Assembly: GCA_035546335.1 (NCBI GenBank)
Contig: DATKDP010000016.1
Coordinates: 124,001-188,000 of the forward strand
DNA: 64,000 nt
Source of the DNA: DATKDP01 sp035546335
GTDB taxonomy: Bacteria > Acidobacteriota > Thermoanaerobaculia > Gp7-AA8
Reading direction: 5' to 3'
This document shows positions 57,006 to 64,000 of this stretch, one piece after another; position 1 is the stretch's first letter; every line of letters starts with the position of its first letter. The notes below the pieces were generated by a model, which made no database searches, had not been told where the DNA came from, and was given only the letters and a program-made list of their open reading frames with translations. Position numbers and translations under genes: made by a program.

Positions 57006-59450
57006 ATGGTGAAGCTGGGGGGCAAGATGAAAGCACTACATCTCCTTCTTCTCGGAGGAGTGATCGCGTTCGGTGTTCACTGCGCTTCGAGCGGGCCGAT
57101 CGGATCATCGCAGTCCGATGCGCCCGACGCGTCGCTCTCCGCCAGTGCGCTCGTGTCGGTGCGCGCCGAGCCGGCTCCGATTCCAAGAATCGTCCTGCAG
57201 ACGACGGGCTCTCCTTCGTATACTTCCTATAGTCCGCAGCCCGAAGTGTTCGTCGTCGATCTCCCCCGGACATCCAAGGCGCCCGATCTCGTGCTGCCGC
57301 CTCCGGCTGACTGGCCGGCTTTCATCACCACGCTCACGGCGTACGAAGCGGTGGAGCTCGGCAGTCCGCTCACTCGCGTCACCATCCGAACCGACCGGAA
57401 GGTCTCGCCCAGAACTCAGGTGATCGACGGTGGCGTCACCATCGAATTCGACGAAGCGACCGCAGAATCGCTCGCTCCTCCGGAGCTCATCGAGCCCGAG
57501 CCGGTCGTCGTCGTCGATCAGATCACCTCCCCCGCAGCCTCTCAGTCCGCTCCCGCCGTTCGCTTCACGGGAGTCGAGGATCGCGTCACCCCGGGAGCGC
57601 CGAAGGCGACGCGGCTGTTCGGCGTTCGGACCAGCGGCTCCGGCCCTTCGCTGGTGATCATTCTCGAGACCAATGGGGTCGCAGAGTACAAGGCGTTCCG
57701 CCTTTCCAGTCCCGAACGGATCGTCATCGATCTTTCCGGCGTGAAGAATGTCGCCCGCGAGAAGACCATGCCGCTGGGTGATCCCTACGTCAAGAGAATC
57801 CGTCTTTCTCAGTTCGCCACCTCGCCCCAGGAAGTCACCCGTGTCGTGCTCGATCTCGACGAGGTCGTCGACTATCGGCTGACCAAGGGGAATGAATCGC
57901 TGAAGCTCTCGTTCGGCGATGCGCCGATCGCTCCACCGGAAGCCATCGCCGTGCAGTCTGCCGGCAATCCCGCGCCGAACAGGCCGGCCCGTTCAGGGGA
58001 TCTCGTCGAGCAGATTCCGGCGATTGCCGAATCGTACGTTCCGAGCTCCCGCCCGGCGCCAGCGATCACGCACGTCGTGAATGCACCGCAGGAGCCGGCC
58101 GCGCCGCCGCGCCGCCCGACCACGACCCTCACGCCGCCGGCCTCGGACGATGTCTTCATCGAGCCGACCGAGCGAAGGGCCGCGACGATCGGGGGAACGA
58201 TCAGCGGGGCTGGCAGCCGGCGATTGAGCGGCGCCGAAAGAATCTATACCGGAGAGCCGATCGATCTGAACCTCAAGGACGCCGACATCAAGGATGTCCT
58301 TCGCCTCTTCGCGCAGCTCACCGGACTGAACATCGCAATCGACCCGCAGGTCTCGGGAACGGTGACGGTCGACTTCGCTGGTGTGCCGTGGGACCAGGCT
58401 CTCGAGCTGATCCTCCGTCAGAACGGGCTCGCCTTCGAGCTCGACGGGAACGTCATGCGCATCGGAACGCTGGCGCGCCTGAGCGCCGAGCAGGCGCAGG
58501 AGCGCAAGCTCGAGGAGGACAAGCGTCTCAACGTTCCGCTGACGACGATCAGCCACAAGCTCTCCTACGCCAGGGCTGGCGACATCCAGGGGCTGCTGAA
58601 AGACATCGCCTCACCGCGGGCGAAGATCGTCATCGACAGCCGCACGAATCAGCTGATCATCACCGAGATCCCCGAGTATCTGCAGACGATGCTCAACATG
58701 ATCGAGACGATCGACATCGCGACTCCGCAGGTGGTCATCGAGGCGAGGATCGTCGAGACGACGAAGAACTTCTCGCGCCAGCTCGGTGTCTCGTGGGGAT
58801 TCCAGGGAGCGCTCGATCCTGCGCTCGGTACCGGAACCGGACTGCAGTTCCCGAACCGCATCGGCTTCGAAGGAGGTCCCTTCGACTTCGGCAGCGGAAA
58901 CTCGATCATCAGTCTCACTCTGGGCAACGTGCTCGGAACGTTCGATCTCGATCTGATCCTGACGGCCGCCGAGAACGAGGGTCTGGTCCGCATCGTCTCC
59001 GCACCGAAGGTGACGACCCAGGACAACGAACAGGCCGACATCGAGAGCGGCGTTCAGATCCCGCTGCAGACCCGGGTGAATTTCACGACGACGGTCACCT
59101 ACATCAATGCCACGCTGCGGCTTGGAGTGCGCCCGCAGATCACCGAGGCGGGGACGGTGATCATGGAGATTCAGGTGCAGAAGGTGGAGCCGGCACTCGG
59201 TCTTCAGGTCGTGGGAACAGCCAACTCTCCGCTGCTCACGCGCCGGGCCCAGACCAAGCTGATGGTGCGCGACGGTGGCACGACGGTGATCGGTGGAATC
59301 TATCAGGCGACCGAGAACCAGGCGCAATCGCGTGTCCCCTTCGTCCACTCGATCCCGGTGATCGGCAATCTGTTCAAGAATCGAAACTTCGATACGCGGC
59401 ATGACGAGCTGTTGATCTTCATCACTCCGCGCATCGTACGGAATACCTGA
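57006..59450 (+). CDS. pilQ: type IV pilus secretin PilQ
   Basis: This 814-residue protein starts at ATG 57006, preceded by GGAGGG 7 bases upstream (GTG 56991 is possible). A signal peptide is followed by two AMIN-type domains (about 35-120 and 190-300), a Pro-rich linker, an STN/secretin N0 domain (YTGEPIDLNLKDADIKDVLR near 410), N1 with TTISHKLSYARAGDIQGLLK, and the secretin domain (VVIEARIVETTKNFSRQLGV through IPVIGNLFKNR and ELLIFITPRIV). It forms the outer-membrane pore for pilus fibres. Confidence 0.95.
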   Translation: MVKLGGKMKALHLLLLGGVIAFGVHCASSGPIGSSQSDAPDASLSASALVSVRAEPAPIPRIVLQTTGSPSYTSYSPQPEVFVVDLPRTSKAPDLVLPPPADWPAFITTLTAYEAVELGSPLTRVTIRTDRKVSPRTQVIDGGVTIEFDEATAESLAPPELIEPEPVVVVDQITSPAASQSAPAVRFTGVEDRVTPGAPKATRLFGVRTSGSGPSLVIILETNGVAEYKAFRLSSPERIVIDLSGVKNVAREKTMPLGDPYVKRIRLSQFATSPQEVTRVVLDLDEVVDYRLTKGNESLKLSFGDAPIAPPEAIAVQSAGNPAPNRPARSGDLVEQIPAIAESYVPSSRPAPAITHVVNAPQEPAAPPRRPTTTLTPPASDDVFIEPTERRAATIGGTISGAGSRRLSGAERIYTGEPIDLNLKDADIKDVLRLFAQLTGLNIAIDPQVSGTVTVDFAGVPWDQALELILRQNGLAFELDGNVMRIGTLARLSAEQAQERKLEEDKRLNVPLTTISHKLSYARAGDIQGLLKDIASPRAKIVIDSRTNQLIITEIPEYLQTMLNMIETIDIATPQVVIEARIVETTKNFSRQLGVSWGFQGALDPALGTGTGLQFPNRIGFEGGPFDFGSGNSIISLTLGNVLGTFDLDLILTAAENEGLVRIVSAPKVTTQDNEQADIESGVQIPLQTRVNFTTTVTYINATLRLGVRPQITEAGTVIMEIQVQKVEPALGLQVVGTANSPLLTRRAQTKLMVRDGGTTVIGGIYQATENQAQSRVPFVHSIPVIGNLFKNRNFDTRHDELLIFITPRIVRNT

Positions 59451-59551
59451 GAAGGAAGATGGAACGAACGAGGCGGAGGGAGAGAGAGATGAGGCATCAG
59501 GGCTCGTTCATGAGATCCCGCTGCGGCGCTGCGTTCGAATCGGAGGCGACG

Positions 59552-60109
59552 ATGTTGCGAAGAATCGTGGTGTTGGCATTCGCGGCCCTGACTGCTTCGC
59601 TGAGCTTCTCGTGCAGCGAGATCAGCCGCGACACGGCTCCGGTGGAGATGGTCGCCACCGTCAATCAGGAGATTCAGCTGATCGACTTCGCCGATGCAGG
59701 CTGCGGCGACCTCGGCACCATTCTCCTGCGGGCGATCACCAAGAGGACGGACGTCAGCGATACACGCTTTCTCGACATTCGGCTGCAGCGGCTTCGCGTC
59801 TCCTATGTGAGAACCGATGGCGGGAGCCTGATTCCGCAGCCGTTCGTCCAGACGATCTCGGGAATCCTTCCCGTGAACGGCACGGCGACGCTGAACCGCT
59901 TCTTCGTCTTCGAAGTCAATGCGTTGACGCAGGCGCCCTTCGCGGCGCTCCAGCCCAACAACGGTGGTATCGATCCCGAGACCGGGCAGCCCTTCGTGAA
60001 GATGGATGTCATTCTCGAGATCTTCGGTGAGACTCTTTCGGGAGAGAACGTCGCAACCACGGCACGTTTCCCTCTCACGTTCTGCTTCAACTGCGGAGGT
60101 TGTCGATAA
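59552..60109 (+). CDS. small secreted protein or lipoprotein downstream of pilQ
   Basis: A 185-residue protein starting at ATG 59552 with GGAGG 6 bases upstream; the earlier open frame is Arg/Glu-rich and rejected. A hydrophobic signal segment ends at SFSC (Cys21), a weak lipobox. The rest is beta-rich (VATVNQEIQLIDFADAGCGD, RLRVSYVRTDGGSLIPQPFV) and ends in a cysteine motif, CFNCGGCR. No known family is recognised. Its position, 101 bases after pilQ and before a giant repetitive lipoprotein, suggests a surface role. Confidence 0.75.
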   Translation: MLRRIVVLAFAALTASLSFSCSEISRDTAPVEMVATVNQEIQLIDFADAGCGDLGTILLRAITKRTDVSDTRFLDIRLQRLRVSYVRTDGGSLIPQPFVQTISGILPVNGTATLNRFFVFEVNALTQAPFAALQPNNGGIDPETGQPFVKMDVILEIFGETLSGENVATTARFPLTFCFNCGGCR

Positions 60110-60193
60110 CCAGCAATCGGCGTGACCATCAGACGCTCGATGAGGTACCGATTCATGCCAGGGGCGGGTGCAGGCGAGATTATGGGGGATAGG

Positions 60194-63100
60194 ATGAAGA
60201 CAATGCTTCGTTGGTCACTGATTTCGGCGCTGCTTGCGCTTGTACTGAGCGTCTTTGCCGCATGTCAGGGAGAGTCGCCGACGGCGCCGCCTCCGGGCGG
60301 TGGAGGCGGCACACCCCCGCCGGCCGGCGCGACCGTCACGATCACCGTCTCGAATCCCAATCCCCTGGTCTCCTCGATCACCAACGTCACCGCCACGGTG
60401 ACGCAGGGGGGAGCCCCCGTTCCGAACGGCACCGCGGTGGAATTCAGTACCAACCTCGGGACCTTCGAGGACAGCGGCACGCAGACGACCATCCGCACGA
60501 CGACCAACGGAGCGGCGACTGCCGTCCTCACGTCGGCCACGGCGGGTGTGGCGACCATCACCGTGCGAGTCAACAACGTGACACGGACTGCGACCGTGAC
60601 GTTCCGCGATCGGACGCCGGACCCCGTACCGCCCGATCTGACCCTTGCGATCACGAGCATCACGCCCAGCAGCGGGCCTCCTGCCGGAGGCCAAGTCGTC
60701 ACACTGAGGGGACGAAACATCCGCGAGCCGCTGCGCGTCCTGTTCGGGAATCAGGAAGCGCGCGTCATCTCCTTCACCGAGACCGAGATCAAGGTGGTCG
60801 TTCCTCCGATCAATCTCGGGACCGCCGAGCAGGCGCGCGAGGTGACCGTCACCGTATTCGGCGAGGCCGGCACCACGAGCGAGCAGCAGGCGACCGCACC
60901 GCAGCCGTTCCGCTACGAGCTCGATATTCTCACGCCGCAGATCACCGTCGTCACGCCGACGACGGGACCGAACGAGGGGAATACCCGCGTCACGATCATC
61001 GGGTCGGGCTTCCAGTCGCCGCTCAAGGTGTTCTTCGGCGCCGGCCCAACGGTCGTCGAGGCGCAGGTGCTCAGCGTCAACTTCTCGCAGATCGTGGTGA
61101 TGACGCCGCCTGCGACCGGGCTCGGCGCCGGTCTGCAGAACACGGTTGTCCCGGTTCGCGTCCTCAACGTGGCCTCGAACACCGAAGCGACGCTGGCCGC
61201 GGCATTCCGCTACGGCCCGCTGATTCAGGTCAATGCGATCACGCCGGCCGATGGCCCGATCACGGGTGGAACGAGAATCACCATCGATGGCTGGGGCTTC
61301 GACGAACCGGTGGCCGTCTCCATCGGCGGACGCAGTGCTCAGGTCATCAGCGTTTCCGGGACGCAGATCATCGTCATCGCGTCGGCGGTGCCGACTGCCG
61401 CGTGTGCGGATATCGTGAACCAGGCAGTCGTCGTCACGAACATCGAAGAGGGAACGAGCGCGACGTCACCATTCGGCTTCAACTTCCGCGTTCTTCCCGC
61501 ACTCATCACTTCGATCACGCCGAATCCGGTCATCGAGGGTGGCGTCGTCACCATCGGGGTGACCAATGCCGGAACGGGTGTCATCCGTTTGACCATCGGC
61601 GGTCAGCCGGTCGTGCCCACCGCGGTCTCCTCGGTCGGAAACGTCACGAACTTCACGGTTCCCGTTCCGACGACGCTGGTTCTCAACGAAGAGGACTGCC
61701 CTGGAGGCGGAAAGAAATTCGTCGATACGCAGTTCGACGTCGGATTCCAGAATCTCTCGACCGGCTGCGCGAACGTATTGCCTCTCGGGGTGACGATCAC
61801 GCCGCTCGATACCAGCTGCCGGCTCGGCCCCGACGCCGCCATGACCATCGATCGCTCGAACTTCACGGCCAACGTCGGTGAGTGCCAGGACGGGAACCTT
61901 ACGGTGAAGAACATCGGAACGGATCCGCTGGTCATCTCCTCGATCACGAGCGACAAGCCGGAGTTCACGATCATCGGAGTGGTTCCGGGGACGACGCTCG
62001 CTCCCGATGCCAGTGTGACGTACATCGTGCGGTTCTGTCCCACGGTGCCCGGGGTCATCACGGCGAACATCACGCTCGTCTCGAATGACCCGACCCCGCC
62101 CGATCCGCTCATCGTCCAGGGCGCGACGAACATCCCGGACGCCGTGCTCACGATCGACAAGACGAACTACATCGCCGACCTCGGCGGAACCGACGACGGT
62201 ATTCTGACCGTGACGAACACCGGCACAGGGCCGTTGAATCTCTCGTCGATCTCCATCAGCGATCCCGAATTCTCGATCGTCACCGGCGGGCCGAATCCCG
62301 GCACGTTGCCGACGGTGATTGCGGCAGGGGACAACCGTACCTACATCGTTCGCTATGCGCCGACGGATACGGTGCCCGACACCGCGCAGATCACGATCAC
62401 GAGCAACGATCCGACTCCGCCGCCGCCGATCACCATCCAGGGGACGACGACGGCTCCCGACATCGCGCTGTCGATCTCGAAGACCGATTACAACGCGTGT
62501 CCTGGTCCTGGTGGCGTTCCCCCCACCGATACAGGAATACTGACCATTACGAACGTGGGCACCGGACCGCTCACCGTGACCGCGATCCTGATCAGCGACA
62601 CGGAGTTCTCGGTCTCCGGCGACTTTGCCACATCCATCGCCGCAGGTGCTTCGCGAGACTACACGATTACATACACACCAACGGATACCATTGCCGACAC
62701 GGCGACCATCACCATCGTCAGCAACGATCCGGTCCCCCCGCCGCCGCTCACGATCACCGGCTCGGCCGACCCGCAGGATACGGGAGTCGCGATCACCAAG
62801 ACCGACTACAACGCGTGTGTCGGCGGTACGCCCGACACAGGCACGCTCACGATCACCAATATCGGCTGTGCCGACCTGGTGATCAGTGCGATCACCGTTT
62901 CCGATCTCGAGTTCACCGTCACCGGTACTATTCCGATTACGCTCGCCCCTGGTGATTTCGCTGATTACACCGTCACCTACACGCCGACGGACACGGTCGA
63001 CGACCCTGCCACGATCACCATCACCAGCAACGACCCGACGCCGCCGGCGCCGATTGCCATCCAGGGCAAGTCGGGCGTCCAGGATGCGGGTGTGAGCATC

Positions 63101-64000
63101 GGCCGGACGACCTACGCAGCGTGTCTCGGTGACACCGACACGGCAACCGACACCCTGCGCGTCGACAACCTCGGATGCGCTCCCCTGACGGTCAACGCCA
63201 TCAGTTCATCCGATCCGGAGTTCAACGTTCCGTCGGCGTTCCCGCAGGTCATTCCGGCCGGCGGCTTCGCGCTCTTCACAGTCGAATACACGCCGACCGA
63301 TCTGGTTGTCGACAACGCGACGCTCACGGTCGTCAGCAACGATCCGACTCCGCCGCCGGCGATCAATGTCACAGGCTCGGCGCTCGTGCCAAACGCACTG
63401 CTGACGCCGGAGAAGAACGCCTTTGCAGCATGCTTCGGCGAAACCGACGTGGCGGACATCACCGTTACGAATACCGGTGACTGCGATCTGGAGGTCACCG
63501 CGATCACGAGCAATCGTGACGAGTTCACCATCGATACATCCACGCTGCCCGATACGATCGCCCCGGGCGACTCCGTGTCGTACGAGGTCACCTTCACCGC
63601 TCCAATGACCGGTGTGGTGAATGCACAGATCACCTTCGTCACGAACGACCCGACTCCTCCGGGACCGGTCGCTCTGACAGGTACGGCGCTCGAGCCGAAT
63701 GCTCTGCTCGAGATCGCTCCGTCGACTGTCTTTGCGTGCGTAGGCTCTACCGCGACGACGAACCTCAGGATCACGAATACCGGCACGTGTGACCTCGAGG
63801 TGACGAATCTCACGAGCAGCCATCCGACCTTCACGATCGACACGTCCACCTTGCCCGATACGATCGCGGCGGGGGCATTCCTCGACTACGAGATTACCTA
63901 CACGCCGACTGTCAACGGCACGGTCAACGCGACGATCACGGCAACCACGAACGACCCGACGCCTCCCGGACCGGCGAGTGTCACCGGCATTACAGACCCG
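60194..64000 (+). CDS. giant repetitive lipoprotein: Ig-like, TIG/IPT and choice-of-anchor-D type repeats (3' end outside window)
   Basis: The frame from ATG 60194 stays open to the last base (1269 residues, C-terminus missing). An N-terminal signal ends at Cys24 (SVFAAC) followed by a Pro/Gly linker. A Big_1/invasin-like domain covers about 45-125. Three or four TIG/IPT domains start near 153, 251, 346 and 438 (ITSITPSSGPPAGG and related). From about 559 there are seven repeats of 102-107 residues, each ending in a (S/T)ND-P-(T/V)-PP motif; repeats 4-7 carry a conserved Cys pair. This resembles ASPM-SPD-2-Hydin-type or choice-of-anchor-D surface proteins. Likely an exposed adhesin or matrix protein; the pilus linkage is by position only. 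Confidence 0.85.
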   Translation, partial: MKTMLRWSLISALLALVLSVFAACQGESPTAPPPGGGGGTPPPAGATVTITVSNPNPLVSSITNVTATVTQGGAPVPNGTAVEFSTNLGTFEDSGTQTTIRTTTNGAATAVLTSATAGVATITVRVNNVTRTATVTFRDRTPDPVPPDLTLAITSITPSSGPPAGGQVVTLRGRNIREPLRVLFGNQEARVISFTETEIKVVVPPINLGTAEQAREVTVTVFGEAGTTSEQQATAPQPFRYELDILTPQITVVTPTTGPNEGNTRVTIIGSGFQSPLKVFFGAGPTVVEAQVLSVNFSQIVVMTPPATGLGAGLQNTVVPVRVLNVASNTEATLAAAFRYGPLIQVNAITPADGPITGGTRITIDGWGFDEPVAVSIGGRSAQVISVSGTQIIVIASAVPTAACADIVNQAVVVTNIEEGTSATSPFGFNFRVLPALITSITPNPVIEGGVVTIGVTNAGTGVIRLTIGGQPVVPTAVSSVGNVTNFTVPVPTTLVLNEEDCPGGGKKFVDTQFDVGFQNLSTGCANVLPLGVTITPLDTSCRLGPDAAMTIDRSNFTANVGECQDGNLTVKNIGTDPLVISSITSDKPEFTIIGVVPGTTLAPDASVTYIVRFCPTVPGVITANITLVSNDPTPPDPLIVQGATNIPDAVLTIDKTNYIADLGGTDDGILTVTNTGTGPLNLSSISISDPEFSIVTGGPNPGTLPTVIAAGDNRTYIVRYAPTDTVPDTAQITITSNDPTPPPPITIQGTTTAPDIALSISKTDYNACPGPGGVPPTDTGILTITNVGTGPLTVTAILISDTEFSVSGDFATSIAAGASRDYTITYTPTDTIADTATITIVSNDPVPPPPLTITGSADPQDTGVAITKTDYNACVGGTPDTGTLTITNIGCADLVISAITVSDLEFTVTGTIPITLAPGDFADYTVTYTPTDTVDDPATITITSNDPTPPAPIAIQGKSGVQDAGVSIGRTTYAACLGDTDTATDTLRVDNLGCAPLTVNAISSSDPEFNVPSAFPQVIPAGGFALFTVEYTPTDLVVDNATLTVVSNDPTPPPAINVTGSALVPNALLTPEKNAFAACFGETDVADITVTNTGDCDLEVTAITSNRDEFTIDTSTLPDTIAPGDSVSYEVTFTAPMTGVVNAQITFVTNDPTPPGPVALTGTALEPNALLEIAPSTVFACVGSTATTNLRITNTGTCDLEVTNLTSSHPTFTIDTSTLPDTIAAGAFLDYEITYTPTVNGTVNATITATTNDPTPPGPASVTGITDP

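Noticed and set aside
60211..61881. 556-residue frame at the start of the giant lipoprotein
   Set aside because: It is Arg/His-rich without any domain. The overlapping frame from 60194 gives a signal peptide, Ig-like and TIG domains and stays open to the window end.
1..64000. tRNA, rRNA or riboswitch genes
   Set aside because: Reading the intergenic regions by eye gave no cloverleaf with a TTCRA loop, no rRNA-like stretch, and no cobalamin or FMN riboswitch box near the transporter or rib genes. A covariance-model scan would be needed to be certain.

Overview
The window reads as a GC-rich, gene-dense Gram-negative chromosome segment, most likely from a member of the Acidobacteriota (a Thermoanaerobaculia/Holophagae-like lineage is an inference). 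The main pointers are a GWxTD plus von Willebrand A protein of the type typical of acidobacteria, an Oar-like TonB-dependent receptor with a carboxypeptidase-regulatory N-terminus, a DUF4388 protein, a complete pilMNOPQ operon and many Ser/Thr-kinase/receiver-type regulators. No rRNA, tRNA or CRISPR array was recognised.

Layout. 1-10 kb: a GT2 glycosyltransferase (minus strand) faces away from a mirrored set of plus-strand genes in the order YfhO membrane protein, M20 peptidase, pilin, pilin, M20 peptidase, YfhO membrane protein. 10-15 kb: a Fis-type HTH protein, RNase R, a TPR protein and a receiver/SpoIIE phosphatase. 15-19 kb: pth followed by a tightly coupled AAA ATPase, ribbon-helix-helix protein and VWA-domain protein, converging on the GWxTD-VWA protein. 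21-30 kb: cysteine desulfurase, DUF4388 protein, lgt, aroC, a class V aminotransferase, rmuC and a DUF4230 protein. 30-33 kb: ribD, ribE and an uncharacterised gene as an overlapping minus-strand operon.

33-35 kb is a gene graveyard: an internally deleted DUF4143-type ATPase, a BrnT toxin N-terminal stub and a 5'-truncated, frameshifted group II intron that still has a recognisable domain V. Several families of short interspersed palindromic repeats are scattered between 24.8 and 39 kb, including a 60-bp tandem array. 35-45 kb: an HtrA/Deg protease, dus, an uncharacterised gene, rimO, a large TonB-dependent receptor and rho. 45-53.5 kb: an unusual receiver-like/Ser-Thr kinase/transmembrane/TonB-C fusion, a small coiled-coil protein, a BtuFCD-like ABC importer and a bifunctional Rel protein. 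53.6-64 kb: rpmB, pilMNOPQ, a small lipoprotein, and a very large repetitive lipoprotein that runs off the window (Ig-like, TIG/IPT and at least seven choice-of-anchor-D type repeats).

How the genes fit together: the window carries both pilin-like subunits and the inner-membrane-to-secretin alignment complex of a type IV pilus, two YfhO-like GT-C candidates near a GT2 enzyme, and lgt with several lipoproteins. That supports a strong surface and envelope theme. The least conventional elements are the kinase-TonB fusion, the mirrored YfhO/M20/pilin cluster and the REP-like repeat families.
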